Counted from the first letter of the stretch, positions 23,798 to 36,263 are shown. The stretch: 64,000 bases of DNA from Aquarana catesbeiana (GCF_042186555.1 NC_133327.1:327534300-327598299); one strand, 5' to 3'. Numbers and translations: made by a program. Notes: generated from the sequence alone by a model not told the origin.

Positions 23798-25909
23798 TTG
23801 ATAAACTGTAAAAAGAAATTTGGTCCCAGCCATCCACATGCTCAGTGTCTGAATGCTAGCTTGGTCAAATTGCTAGCACTGCAACTGCTGCCTTTTCAGC
23901 TGGTAGACTCTGCCCCTTACGTGAATTTGTGGAATGTGCTGTACCTCAGTGGCAGGTTCCAAAACGCCATTTCTTTTCATGGAAGGCCATTCCGACGCTC
24001 TACCGGCATGTGGAAGGCAATGCTTTGGCTTTGTTGGACAGGGCGGTCAGCAATAAGGTGTATAAGCTGACACCTTGGCCTAGCAGGCATGGGCAGGGAG
24101 GTTACCTTTCCTTCACGGCACACTGGTTAACTCTGCTGGCAGCTGGGAAGGATGCATGACAGTGTTCAGTACTGTTGGAGCTTGTTCTACCACCAATCCT
24201 CCAAAATGCTAGTGATGATTCTGCCACAGCTCTCTCCTTCACCCCCTCCTCTTCTTCTTCCTCTATGGCCTCTTCTTCTGATTTCTCCTCTGAACCAGCG
24301 GTGCTCCGTAAGCAATCAAGGGCCTACGCAAGCACTCAAGCAAAAAGATGCCATGCGGTGCTTGTGTTAGTCTGCTTAGGGGACAGGAGCCACACTGGGG
24401 CAGAGACTCTGTCAGCTCTGCAGGGGCAGGCTCAGAGATGGTTGATGCCACGCCAGCTTAAGCCAGGAATGGTTGTATGCAACAATGGCACCAACCTTCT
24501 CTCCGCCCTCCGACAGGGACACTTGACCCATGTCCCATGTTTGGCACACATCCAGAATTATGTGGTTCAGCGGTTCTTGAGCAGGTACCCAGGCTAACAG
24601 GATCTCCTGAGGCAGGCCAGAAAAGTCTGTGGTCATTTCCACTAGTCATACAATGCCAGTGCTCGGCTGGCTGACATTCAAAGGGAATGCAACCTGCCCA
24701 CCAACCGCCTCATTTGTGCTATGCCCACTAGGTGGAACTCAACATTGGCAATGCTGCAGCGGCTGCACTCATAGCAGAGGGCCATCAATGAGTACCTGTG
24801 TGAGTATGGCACCAGGACAGGGTCAGGGGAGCTTGGCTTTTTTTCGCCACGCCAGTGGCTACTGACCAAGGATGCATGCACTGTCACCATTTGAGGAGGC
24901 CACGAGGATAGTGAGCAGCGACAATGCATGCATCAGTGATACTGTCACTCTTGTCTCCCTGTTGGAGCACATGCTTTGTAGAATAATGGACAGGGCACTT
25001 GGCAGAACAGCAGGAGGAAGAGGAGGGCTTCCTTACCTCTCAAGACCCCCTTTATCCAGATACCATTCCTGTGGGCCCGCCAAACACACAGGAAGAAGAG
25101 GAGGAGGAGGAGGATTGTGTCAGCATGGATGTAGAGGATAACACTCAGCAGCAGTCTTCAAGGGATGGTTTTCAGTCCCCAGAAACCCAAGGAGTTGTAC
25201 GTGGTTGGGAGGAGGTAGTTCCTGACAACGTCATCCTCAGTGACCTAGAGGACTCATAATCGAATGCGTCTTCAAACTTACGCTGTATGGTCTCCCTGAT
25301 TCTGCAAAGCCTGCGAAAGGACCCTAGGATTTGTGGTATCAAGGAGAGGGATCATTACTGGCTTGCAACCCTTCTTGATCCACGCTACAAGGGTAAGGTT
25401 GCAGAATTCATCCTGCCTTTGCAGAGGGAGCAGAGGATGAAACATCTCCCAGAGGCCACGAAGAAAGGTTTGTGCAATGCGTTTCCAGACCCTGAGAGGT
25501 TACAATTTCCTGGTGCTGGACAACATGTTACTGAGGCTTCCGTCAGTCAGAGGAAGAGCGGTGGAGAAGGTGGCCTGGCTGACTGATGCCTTTAGACAAT
25601 TTTTTAGTCCTCAGCGCCAAGGTCTGATCGGTTCAAGCAACCATCGCCAGCATCTGCATTACACGGTGCAGGAATATCTTGGGGCAAGAGCAGACTTGGA
25701 GACCTTTCCAACAGACCATCCACTGGATTACTGGATTTTGAGGATGGACCACTGGCCAGAACTTACTCAATATGCAGTTGAGCTACTGGCCTGTCCTGCA
25801 TCCAGCGTTCTTTATGAACGCACATTTAGTGCTGCTGGAGGGTTTGTAATGGATCATAGAGTGTGCCTGTCCACAGACTCAGTTGATAGACTCACATTCA
25901 TAAAAATGA
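23798..25909 (+). pseudogene. hAT transposase fragment (copy C), N-terminus missing
   Basis: Starts at the equivalent of 12,265 in copy B (CKKKFGPSHPHAQ), so the N-terminus and BED finger are gone. It keeps the core (CNNGTNLLSALRQGHLTHVPC near 24,480), the acidic linker, LATLLDPRYKGK near 25,370 and the dimerisation motif (ELLACPASSVLYERTFSAAG). Lesions include a frameshift near 23,915, disruption of the ITADSW equivalent near 24,065, TAA near 24,597, and a further stop/frameshift near 25,260 and 25,585. About 67 bp present in copy B after the last codons are missing here. At several lesion sites of copy B this copy is intact, so the two decayed independently. Confidence 0.8.
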
Positions 25910-26029
25910 TTTTTCTATGTATGTGGGATCCCTTGAAGACTGCCTATGCTGAGTGACTATCCTATTCCTCCTCAATCTTGATGACGCTAGCTTCAATATT
26001 TTTGGTTTAGGGCACCCCCACCACTCCCT

Positions 26030-26840
26030 AAGGCCCAATTTTTCTGCCCCTGTTTAACAGGGGCATGTAATTACAATTCTTGATATAATATTTCATAGCA
26101 GGGCCCGTTCCTGCACCCAACAAGCGTAACTGTGAGGGGTTACAGTGTTCTGTCACCTCCAACACCTAAGGCCCATTTTTCTGCAGAGTATTTAGGGCAG
26201 GCCGTATAGTATATATACTTCTGTTCAGAGTATATAATGCCTGGGGGGGCCCTGTTTAACAGGGGCATGTAATTACAATTTTTGATCAACTATTTCACAG
26301 CGTCGCTCGTTCCTGCTCCCAACATGAGCATCTGTGAGGGGTTACAGTGTTGTGGCATCACCACCACCACTGCCTAAGGCCTAATTTTTCTGCCCCTGTT
26401 TAACGGGGGAATGTAATTACAATTCTTGATATAATATTTCATAGCAGGGCCCGTTCCTGCGCCCAACAAGTGTAACTGTGAGGGGTTACAGTGTTGTGGC
26501 ACCACCACTGCATAAAGCCCAATTTTTCTGCCCCTGTTTAACAGGGGCATGTAATTACAATTCTTGATAAAATATATCATAGCAGGGCCCGTTCCTGCGC
26601 CCAACAAGTGTAACTGTGAGGGGGGTTACAGTGTTGTGGCACCACCACCACTGCCTAAGGCCCAATTTTTCTGCCCCTGTTTAAAAGGGGCATGTAATTA
26701 CAATTCTTGATATAATATTTCATAGCAGGGCCCGTTCCTGCGCCCAACAAGCGTAACTGTGAGGGGTTGCAGTGTTCTGGCACCTCCAACACCTAAGGCC
26801 CAATTTTCTGCAGAGTATTTAGGGCAGGCCGTATAGTATA
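26030..26840 (+). repeat. Hairpin-bearing 3' repeats of hAT copy C
   Basis: Five or so units with the CCCCTGTTTAACAGGGG hairpin near 26,046, 26,251, 26,394, 26,530 and 26,676 (the last as TTTAAAAGGGG). They alternate with segments AGAGTATTTAGGGCAGGCCG that occur at both ends of the array. Confidence 0.8.
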
Positions 26841-27293
26841 TATACTTCTGTTCAGCGTATATAGTGTCTGCGGGCCCCCCCACACCATTTTGTTTTAAAT
26901 TTTGGGTGCGGGGTTCCCCTTAATATCCATACCAGACCCAAAGATCCTTGTAATGGGCTGAGGGGACCCATGCCACTTTTCTCAATGATTTTCATGTATA
27001 TTGCCAGGACCCGACAATACATTACAGCCGCAACCCAATTTAAATTACTTTTTTTCCTTTAGAAATGTCATTTTGCTGTGGTATTGTTCTAAACATGGGA
27101 AAACTGTGCCACTTTACAGGCATACTATAGACACCCCCAGGCACAATATTTAAAGGAATATTTCATTTTTATTGTTTCACTTTCAGCATTCTTAAAATCA
27201 CTGCTCCCAAAAAACGGCAGTTTTTAAAACTTTTTTTGCATTGATACATGTCCCCTGGGGCAGGACCCGGGTCCCCAAACACTTTTTAGGGCA

Positions 27294-27637
27294 AAAACTT
27301 GCATATAAGCCTTTAAAATTAAACTTTTGATTTTTCACGTTCATGTCCCATAGACTTTAATGGTGTTTGCGTGCTCGAACAAACTTTTTTGCATGTTCGG
27401 ATGTTCTGGTGCGAACCGAACTGGGGGGTGTTTGGCTCATTCCTAGTCATGATACAGCATCTCAAAAACTTGCATATAAGCCTTTAAAATTATAACTTTT
27501 GATTTTTCACGTTCATGTCCCATAGACTTTAACGGTGTTCGCGTGCTCGAACAAACTTTTTTGCATGTTCGGATGTTCTGGTGCAAACCGAACTGGGGGG
27601 TGTTTGGCTCATTCCTAGTCATGATACAGCATCTCAA
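27294..27637 (+). repeat. 171-bp tandem duplication spanning hAT/Tc1 junction
   Basis: The sequence from AAAACTTGCATATAAGCC through CTCATTCCTAGTCATGATAC to AGCATCTCA occurs twice, with few differences. Each unit contains the hAT end plus the start of the interrupted Tc1 gene. Confidence 0.9.
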
Positions 27638-28751
27638 TTGGATTTAAGCTTTGACTAGGCCACTCCAAAACCTACATTTTGCTTTGCTTGAACCATTTGG
27701 AGGTGGACTTGCTGTTGTATTTCAGATCATTGTCCTGCTGCATAACCCAAGTGCACTTGAGCTTGAGGCACGAACTGATGGCCGGACATTCTTATGTAGG
27801 ATTTTCTGGTAGAGCTCAGAATTCATGGTTCCATCAATTATGGTAAGTCGACCAGGTCCTGAAGCTGCAAAGCAGCCCCAGACCATCACGCTACCACCAC
27901 CATGTCTGACTGTTGGTATGATGTTCTTGTTATGAAATGCTGTATTTGTTTTATGCCAGATGTAACGGGACGCACACCTTCCAAAAAGTAAAATTTGTGT
28001 CTCATCAGTCCACAGAATATTTGCCTTAAAGTCTTGGGGATAATTAAGATGTTTTTTGGTAAATGTGAGATGAGCCTTTGTGTTCTTTTTGGTCAGCAGT
28101 AGCTCTGGCCTTGGAACTCTCCCATGGATGCCATTTTTGCCCAGTCTCTTTCTTATTGTTGAATCATGAACACTGATCTTACCTGAGGCAAGTGAGGCCT
28201 GCAGTTCTTTAGATGTTGTTCTGGGTTCTTTTATGACCTCCTGGATGAGTCGTCGTCATGCTCTTGGAGTAATTTTTGTAGGCCGGCCACTCCTGAGAAG
28301 GTTCACCACTGTTCCAAGTTATCTCCATTTGTGGATAATGGCTCTTGCCGTGGTTCACTGGAGTTCCAAAGCCTTAGAAATGGCTTTGAAACCCTTCCTA
28401 GACTGATACATGTTTGTTTCTAATCTGTGATTTCTTGATTCAACAGGTCTGGCGGTAATCAGGCCTGAGTATGGCAAGTGAAATTTAACTCAGCTTTCCA
28501 AAAAATTGTGGTTAATCACAGTTCATTCATGATTTAGCATGGGAGGGGGCAATTACTTTTTCACATAGGGCCAGACAGCTTTTTCCCCTTAATAAATGAA
28601 ATAATAATTTAAAAACTGCATCTTGGATTTACTCTGGATATCTTTGTGTAATATTAAAATTTGTTTGATGATGTGAATCATTTAAGTGTGAGAAATATGC
28701 AAAAAAAAAAAAAAATCAGGAATGGGGCAAATACTTTTTCACAGCACTGTA
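27620..28751 (-). pseudogene. Tc1-type transposase pseudogene with one TIR
   Basis: The minus strand encodes Tc1/mariner DDE transposase pieces: the helix-turn-helix linker region (LRSGRPTKITPRA), first catalytic Asp in ILWTDET near 28,010, VRHGGGSVMVWGCF near 27,905, a shifted QQDND near 27,740, and the third acidic residue in LNPIEMLYHD at the left edge. Stops and a frameshift break it. The outer end CAGTGCTGTGAAAAAGTATT (TIR) lies at 28,731-28,750. The C-terminal codons are cut off by hAT copy C. Confidence 0.85.
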
Positions 28752-30502
28752 AGTGATGCTCTTGGTATATGTATACATGCTGGACATGTGATCTAATTTT
28801 TGTAAATTGATACCTACTGTAGATAGTACTGTTATAAGGCCTGAGGAAGTAGACTTAGGTCTGAGAAATGTGTAACACGTTGCTACCATCTCACTGTTAA
28901 CGTACTGCTATATTCTGCAAGGAAATGCTGGTGCGCTTAAAGAACATTAGATGGATGGAACAAAGGATGGTAAAGGGGATATATATAAAAATAGTGTACA
29001 TGTATTTATAATATCTACATCCTCAAATTGAATTTTTGAAAATAAAATGTATATATTTTTATAGATTATCACTTTTAAATGCAATTTAAAACAAAAAAAA
29101 ACTTTGAGTAAGCTAGTGTTTATGTTTGGATTTAGAATTTGGTGACACCCTAAAAATCTCTTGGAATATAGTTGTGTGTTATGTCTAGATATTTTGTATT
29201 GATTCACTGATCCTGGGACTAAGTTAGTTTGTTATAATTTGTTTACACTTGACAATGCAAGTGGTAGTGTGTGGTAGTGTGAAAAATGAACCTCGCAAAC
29301 TATATTAATAAACTGCTGTGCCACTGGCCAACTTTTACAAAGTTAAGGGCTTTAGGTGTATTTTTTCTTTAGCATAAACTTTTCTATAGTTTTTAAAACT
29401 GTTGTGGCTGCTACTTACACTGCTCAATTCAGGCATATTAACGCTGGATAAACAATCAGGTCTTGAAGCCAAAGCTACCAAAAAGCCTTTTTCAGGTTTT
29501 AATTAACAAGCTGGTGGTGCTGCTGCTTTTTTAAGCCAAGCCAGTTCTAAAAATTAAAATATCAATTACACATTCAAAATACGTGATGCTGTTGTTGTTG
29601 ATGCTGTCTGTGAAAATTGTACTGTTCCAAAACACTTCATACAGCTTATAGGCATGTCCTCAGCATGTAATTTCAAGGATTGTTTTTTTTTTTATTTCTC
29701 CCTCAAGTTGCATTAAAAGGGAGACCTCCTCCCTGGTGTACATTATTAAAAAAAAAAAATGCTTTGCTTAATGCCCTCATAGCAGTGCCCAGATTCCCAT
29801 GCCTTTTTGACAATACCTAGCCCATTACCTTGAAAGTGGTCAGAATTTAGTATCAAGATTTGCCCTCAATAGACATCAATGCGGCTCTATTAGAATTCAT
29901 CTAACTAACTTTCCATGAATTAAACCCAAATAATTATCCAACTGTACATTCATGGTAGTTGTTATTGTTGGAATATTAGCAAGGAATGTCTGCTTTATAA
30001 CAATGGCTAGAAAATAAAGATAATAATAATAATAACAAGAAGGTATGGGATGCTAATTACTTGAAAATGTTAGAGTTTTTTCAGTCAGTTCTGCAAAAAA
30101 TAAATGTCAGCAGCTACAAAAACTGTAGCCGCTGACTTTTAATAAACAGACATTCACCTGTCCAGCGCAGTCCTTGTGTGGGCCAGTTCTTCAACGGTCT
30201 TCAGGTCCCAGGCACTGTCATGTTAATTGTGGTCAACCGGCTGTCGCCCCTCTCACAATGCACAGTCTTTTGGGACCTGTGACATGTCGAGGAGGGGGGA
30301 TAAAAGGAATTTTCCCTTTTGGGTGAAGTTCTGTTTCAAAAATAGGGTTGACCTATTAATATTCCTATTGCTAGAATTTCAGACAAATTTTGAGGATTCA
30401 ATATATCTAGCACTGAAGCCCAAAAGGGCAGAGATAGTACAGGGAGCATTTGTACGTGCAATGTGTTAAATTTTGTGAACACCTCTTTTCTTACCACCAA
30501 TG
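28752..30502. other. AT-rich unique DNA, no gene seen
   Basis: No domains or repeats recognised apart from poly-A/T runs (29,688, 29,747) and a short GATAATAAT run near 30,020. Confidence 0.45.
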
Positions 30503-30688
30503 TGGCTGATTCATTAAAACTGGAAAAAAAAAATCAAGAAAATCAAGAGGTGGTATTGACTATCGCAATCAGTATTCCTATTTCAATTTGTTCATAAAAA
30601 AGAAATGTGAAACCTGATTGGTTGCTGTTGCCAACCATTCCACTTTATTTCTATTTTCTTTACTCTAGTTTTTTATGAATCAGCCCTA
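30503..30688. mobile_element. Palindromic MITE, about 185 bp
   Basis: GGCTGATTCATTAAAACTGG at the left and TTTTTTATGAATCAGCCC at the right are inverted. CCTGATTGGTTGC inside parallels the foldback element at 17,127. Confidence 0.7.
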
Positions 30689-30989
30689 TTATCTAAAATA
30701 GGAAAAATGGTTAGAGTTAATTATTAAAATGGCATATAAAGTTATTGACCTCTTCACTTAGCACTATTTAATGGTTTTACTTTTGTAAATGTCCTGTACA
30801 AGATTTGCTTCTAGGTATTAAACAGGACATACTATAGACATACTACTATATATAAATATATGTAGTTCTTTGATGTTGCAGAACTCACCTCCCAATTAGT
30901 AAAATGCTGTTTTTGGATAACATTTATAGTCATTTGCTCATAACAGAACTTCCCTTTATCCATCCCTTTTCAAACAAAGGTTAGTTTAT

Positions 30990-31960
30990 AGCTATCATAA
31001 GAGATTAGGGTCTCCAGCATTTGTCGTATTTCTTCTATAATGATTTAGTTAAAAGGGCTTCGCTGTGATAGCTCTCCAACTTTGTTCCTTCCTGTATATC
31101 ACTGTTCAGGGTCAAAAGCTGGAAAAAGGGCTGGTCCCAAAGGCCTAACATATTTCACCAGTGGAGACTCTGGCTTTTCACTTCTCCTTCTCTCCTCATC
31201 ACTTTATGCTTAAAGAATAACAGATGTGGAAACATTTAGAAGAGAACTAATTGAATTTCATAGAACACAATTTAGCATTGTTCAAGGAAGTACCTAAATC
31301 AACAGCACATTTTTTTAAATGTCCGATGTCGCCTAATTAGAACACCAAACGTGTGACTAATTGGCCACACTTATGCTTAAAGCTTGGCCACAGATGAGCT
31401 GCTGCTATTCATCTCTGTTAAACACAGTGCAGTGGTTTGGCTGCAAGATAGCTGTGGTTAAATGGAATAAACCATTGGCAAACAATATGAAAATGCTAGG
31501 CAACTGCAGCAGCTCACATCATTTTCAAAATCAGAACCTTCCACTTTGGGCAGCACCCAAAGGATTACTATAAGATTATCAGCACATAAATTATTCCATT
31601 CTTGGTTCATTGTAATTGGGGCTGTTAATGGCATGTTCTGTATCATGTCTGCTTTATTGTCCTAAAAATGTTCAGCATCTAATTAACAAATAATCCTCTA
31701 TTATCAAGAGCGGCTCCAGTTTGCCTCGAATTTCCTCACCAGTAGATCTGCTTTTTGCATGCAACAGGATGTTTTCTTTTTAATGATGTGCAGTAGAGTA
31801 TGTGGGAACTGACTGCAGAGTTTGAGCCAAGGAGGACTGGAATACGCACACAGCTGAATTGTGAAAGTGATACTTTAAAGATTCCAACACTGCTAGTTCA
31901 CAGGGGCTAAAAACAGGGCTTAAAGGCAAGGATGAATCATCCTCTCAATTAAGTATTATC
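30990..31960. promoter_or_regulatory. Candidate conserved non-coding element
   Basis: About 950 bp of complex, non-repetitive DNA without long ORFs, rich in homeodomain-type cores (CCTAATTAGAAC at 31,332, CTAATTGGCC at 31,356, GTAATTGGGGC near 31,612, CTAATTAACAAAT near 31,680). It differs in texture from surrounding repeats. The call is inference from composition alone. Confidence 0.3.
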
Positions 31961-32189
31961 ATCATGAAAGTATGTTACCAAAATCTTTGTACGTGGAATT
32001 AATTAAGTGCAGATCTTACAGCGATGCTAATATCTGCCCATCATCTGTGATACGATTTCTTTTTTTAAATGAAGGACAGCAAAATTATTTTGACATTTTT
32101 CTATTGGTGTGGTTATATTTATTGCTTTTAATAATCATTATCATAATAATTCTGACATCAACCCAGATTAACCTTAAAGTGACATTAAG

Positions 32190-32665
32190 GTCATTTTAAA
32201 TAACAAACATGTCATACTTACCTGCTCTCTGCAGTGGTTTTGCACAAAGCAACCCCGATCCTACTCTTTTCAGGTACCCCTCTGGTGCTCCTGACTCCTC
32301 CTCTTCAGCCAGCACCCCCAATAATAAGCCGCTTGCTAAGGGGCAATGGTGCATGCTTGCTCCCCAGCCCCGCTCTATGCATCCATAAGACACGCAGGGC
32401 TGCAGCTCACCCCTGCCTCCCACTCTCTCCTCCTTGGATCACTGGCTGTGATTGACAGTAGCAAAAGCCAATGGCTTCCACTGCTGTCTCAGCCAATGAG
32501 GAATGAGAGACCAGGGAGAATCTCAGCTCTCCTACACATCACTGGATCAAGAGGAAGCTCAGGTAAATATTAGGGGGGCTGGGGCGGGGGCGCTGCACAC
32601 AGAAGGTTTGAATGCATGAAGGTAAAAAACCTTGCTCCTTTAAAACCACTTTAATGTATATTTTA
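32190..32665 (+). repeat. Dispersed repeat R1, copy 2
   Basis: Same family as 17,330: AACAAACATGTCATACTTAC, CTGCTCTCTGCAGTGG, and an end near GTAAAAAACCTTGCTCC followed by AAAACCACTTTAA. Non-coding. Confidence 0.75.
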
Positions 32666-32939
32666 ATATCCGTGGTATGAACATTAGATTGCAAAGCCCT
32701 CTGGGAGAATGCACTAACCGATTCCATGTGCTCTGTAAAACAAATGTGGAATTTGCTAGTTCATTAACATTTAATATACATTATTATTATGTACTCCATA
32801 CCTATTAGTCATGCCACATGTACTTAATATGCCACAGTTACTCATTTAAGGATACATATTAAGCTAAGTCCCTATGAACATTGTCCAGCTCATAAAATGA
32901 TTACCTTCACTGTTTCCAACTTAGAAACAATTGATGGAG

Positions 32940-33016
<77 letters not shown>

Positions 33017-33017
33017 A
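32940..33017. repeat. (TATC)n microsatellite
   Basis: About 19 uninterrupted TATC units. Confidence 0.95.
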
Positions 33018-33072
33018 TCCTAAGTGATATATGCAATGTCACCGCTGGCCAAGGTATCACAGAAAACTCTTA

Positions 33073-33498
33073 TGTCGTGTACACACGGGCGGACTTTTCG
33101 ACCGGACTGGTCCGACGGGACGAATCCGTCGGACAATCCGACCATGTGTGGGCTTCATCGGACCTGCAGCGGACTTTTTCGGTCGAAAATCAGACGGACT
33201 TTAGATTTGGAACATGTTTCAAATCTTTCCGATGGACTTGAGTCCGGTCGAAAAATCCGCTCTTCTGTATGCTAGTCCGACGGCTGAAAATCGATGCTAG
33301 GGCAGCTATTGGCTACTGGCTATCAATGTCCTTATTTTAGTCCAGTTGTATGTCATCACGTACAAATCCGTTGGACTTTGGTGTGATCATGTGTAGGCAA
33401 GTCCGTTCATTCGAAAGTCCGTCGAAAGTCTGTCGAAAGTCCGTCGGAAACACCGTTGGACCTTTGATGCAGAAAAGTCCGCCCGTGTGTATACGACA
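33073..33498. mobile_element. PIF/Harbinger-like MITE, 426 bp
   Basis: Terminal inverted repeats TGTCGTGTACACACGGGC and TGTCGTATACACACGGGC, flanked by TTA on both sides (33,070-33,072 and 33,499-33,501). TWA target duplications are typical of PIF/Harbinger. The interior repeats GTCCG and GTCGGA motifs and has no transposase. Confidence 0.85.
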
Positions 33499-33501
33499 TT
33501 A

Positions 33502-33870
33502 GGCTTTGTTCACATGGGAAGTCCACAGCATACACACTTGTGAGGGCCATGTTTGTCCACATGGGGATGCATAGGTTTTCTGAGCATCCCTGTGCAGGTA
33601 GCCCTATTCATGTCAGCTGGGACACAGACGCTGCTCCCAATTTGACAATTGTGTGGGTGCATGGCCCTGAATGCAGACAGTGGGCATTGAGGTCCGTGCA
33701 CATACAAGGCTGTCAAATTGGGAGCAGCGGCTGTGTGTGTGCAGCCACTGTGTCCCAATTGACATGAATGGGACTGCCTGCTCAGAAATGCAGGGAACAC
33801 CTGTGCATCATCGTATGGGCAAACACGGACCTCACACAGGTGTACACTGGAGTAGGAACGAGGCCTTTTT
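33502..33870. mobile_element. Foldback MITE
   Basis: Inverted arms: CTATTCATGTCAGCTGGGAC and GTCCCAATTGACATGAATGG, with an internal inverted CCCAATTTGACA / TGTCAAATTGGG. It abuts the Harbinger-like MITE. Confidence 0.6.
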
Positions 33871-34035
33871 CGTTTACAGTTCACAGCACCTGCATCAATT
33901 ACTGTGTATACTACACCTAGAAGCTACAATAACTTCATAAGCCAAGATAATTAAATATTCCTCTGATGTATCCTCATTCATAACACAGCTGTACAATGTA
34001 TCAACACTTTGTCCCTGTCACTGCAGGAAAAATAT

Positions 34036-34400
34036 ACTTAAAGTGGTTGGAGAAGCTGCAGTTTTTTTACCTTCATGCATTTTATGCATGAAGGTAAAAA
34101 GCCTTAAGTGTGCAACTCCCCTCTCAGCCCCCCTAATACTTACCTAAGCCTGATCCCAATCCAGCAACGTGCACAAGAGCCCTCCTCATTGGCTGAGATG
34201 CAGCAGCAGGAGCCATTGGCTACCGCTGCTGTCAATCATAGCTACTGAGGTGGGAGTGGGAGCAACTAGCTATGGGGCACTCAGTAAAGAGGAGAAGCCC
34301 AGAGTTCCGGTGGGGGAGCCGAGAAGAGGAGGATCGGGGCTGCTCTGTGTAAAACCATTGCACAGAGCAGGTAAGAACATGTTTGTTATTTGCAAAAAAA
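34036..34400 (-). repeat. Dispersed repeat R1, copy 3
   Basis: Reverse orientation: ACTTAAAGTGGTTGGAG at the left, GCACAGAGCAGGTAAGAAC and ATGTTTGTTATT at the right. A short perfect palindrome lies near 34,070-34,095 (TACCTTCATGCATTTTATGCATGAAGGTA centre TTTTA). Confidence 0.75.
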
Positions 34401-35123
34401 TCCTTCACAAACGATTTAATGTTTTCAAAACAGTAGCATGATAAATGGCTTATGTTTTTGGATCTAGGCTATTATTCTTAGTACTTCTGCAATCTGCAGC
34501 AGTGCTGAACAGCCTGTGACATTAAATGCAATAAATGGCATGTAAAAGTAACACCTCCAAACACATTCACAGAAAGCAAATATTAATTTCTGCAATTTGA
34601 GATCTAAAACTTCTGCATTTTTTTGCATTCATTTTTGTATAGAATGTGGAAGAGGTAACATTTTCTCTCAGGTTATTATTTCTCTCTGTATTCTAATTGC
34701 TTCTTCTTCCTATGTCAAAATATGTATATATTGTGCTATACTGCTGAGGGGCCCCTTCCTTTGTTATAGTTGCATTATCCTTCTGCAGTGTGGACAGGGT
34801 TAAACTGAATATTCATAATGCAAAAATCCAGCAGCCATCTTTAAGGAGACCACTTTGCATTGCTCATCTATAGAGTGTCTCCAGTACAGGGAGCAGCCAT
34901 CTCGGCTGGATCTGGATCAACCCTAAAGGCCGGTGATTGGCTGATGCAATATAGCAGGGAGAAGTGGGTTGGCAGGCTGATGAGGACAGATGGGAAGACT
35001 GTCTGGAAGCAAGCAGGTGTGTGGGGGAAGGAATGGGTTGCAGGTGCTGGCTGAAGAGAACACTGGCATCACTAACAACAATTGGGAGAAGCAAAGAGAC
35101 TACTCACCTCATGCCAGGGTGCT
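34401..35123. other. No gene seen
   Basis: Unique sequence without recognisable coding content. Confidence 0.45.
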
Positions 35124-35710
35124 AGGTGTAATCCAGGACTCTGACCTGTCCTTTTAGCACCAAATCCAATCACTGTCCACATTTTGCATACTTCACATCC
35201 GTAACATTTTCAAAATACGTGCCCTTCTTAAACTTTGAAACCATTAAGCAACTTATTTACTCCCGTGTTATCTCTTGCCTTAACTATTGTAACTCCCTCC
35301 TCATTGGCCTAATTCTCCGCAAGCTATCCCCTCTTCAGTCTATCATGAATGCCGCTGCTAGACCCATCCACCTAACCAACCGTTCAGTGTCCACCAACCC
35401 TCTCTGCCAAACCTCTGGATTCCCGTTGCCCAATGAATAAATTCCAAAACACTTACAATAACATACAAAGCAATTTACAACTCTGCCATGAGCTATATCA
35501 CCAATCTTATCTCCAAATACTGTATCACCCAAACCGTCCTCTTCACTCCTCTCTAGCTCCCTTGTCTCCACATCCCATGCTTGTCAGGACTTCTCCAGAG
35601 CCTCTTCCATGCTCTGGAACTCACCACCCCAATCTATCTGGTTATCTCCAACTCTGTCCACTTTTAGGCAATCCCTGAAAACTCATCTCTTCAGGGAGGC
35701 CTATTCTGCC
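35124..35710 (+). pseudogene. LINE reverse-transcriptase 3' end
   Basis: Translates in broken frames to the C-terminal part of a non-LTR retrotransposon RT: LGVIQDSDLSF, then YSRVISCLNYCNSLLIGL, SIMNAAAR, later HELYHQSYLQ and TLSTFRQSLKTHLFREAY-like pieces. This resembles Rex1/L2-type vertebrate LINEs; the clade was not resolved. The 5' portion is lost and the element abuts gypsy sequence. Confidence 0.7.
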
Positions 35711-35744
35711 TTCATCTTACAACTTAATATTCTAATTCCCTCCG

Positions 35745-36255
35745 GGTAGCTGCTGACAAATTCAAAGGCTTTGCTGACCGCCGCAGGCGTAAACCGCCTT
35801 CTCTACAGCCAGGGGACAAAGTCTGGCTCTCCACCAGGAACATCAAGCTCCAAGTCCCTTCTCTGAAGTTTGCCCCAAGATTCATTGCTCCATAGACTAT
35901 AACTTCTAAACCGAATCTGGTTTGTTTCAAACTCCAGAATCCTAAAATCCTCAAAATCTCTAACTCCTTCCATGTTGCCCTTCTGAAGCCTTTAGTCCTC
36001 AATAAGTTCTCTCGTCCTCTACCTACTGCGGCCCGGTCTCAGAGGATAATCAGGAGTACGAGGTTAGTCAAATTCTGGATTCCCGCCTCTGTAGAGGCAT
36101 TCTTCAGTACCTGGTGCATTGTAAAGGCCTTGGTCCTGAGGAGAGGTCTTGGATCACTGCATCTGAGGTCTTTGCACCTCATCCATTGAGGGGATTTCAT
36201 CTGAAGTTTCCCTCTAAGCCTGGGCCCAGGCGGGGGAGGGGGAGGCCTCGTAACG
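35745..36255 (+). pseudogene. Ty3/gypsy integrase C-terminal remnant
   Basis: In the + frame beginning ADKFKGFADRRRRK, the sequence gives PGDKVWLSTRN and KLQVPSLKFAPRF, then after a TAG, ILKISNSFHVALLKPL. These are signatures of the end of gypsy Pol (integrase C-terminal region). It has at least one stop. A purine-rich tract and the LTR follow directly. RT and the rest of the element are missing. Confidence 0.75.
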
Positions 36256-36263
36256 GGGGGTAC

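Larger units (their letters stand above)
23798..27637 (+). mobile_element. hAT (ZBED-type) copy C with right end, in Tc1 element
   Basis: Transposase remnant, hairpin repeats (26,030-26,800), conserved terminal block (26,830-27,295), then a terminus ending GTTTGGCTCATTCCTA. The terminus plus 19 bp of the Tc1 target are tandemly duplicated (171-bp period, 27,294-27,637). The left end is missing. Confidence 0.7.
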
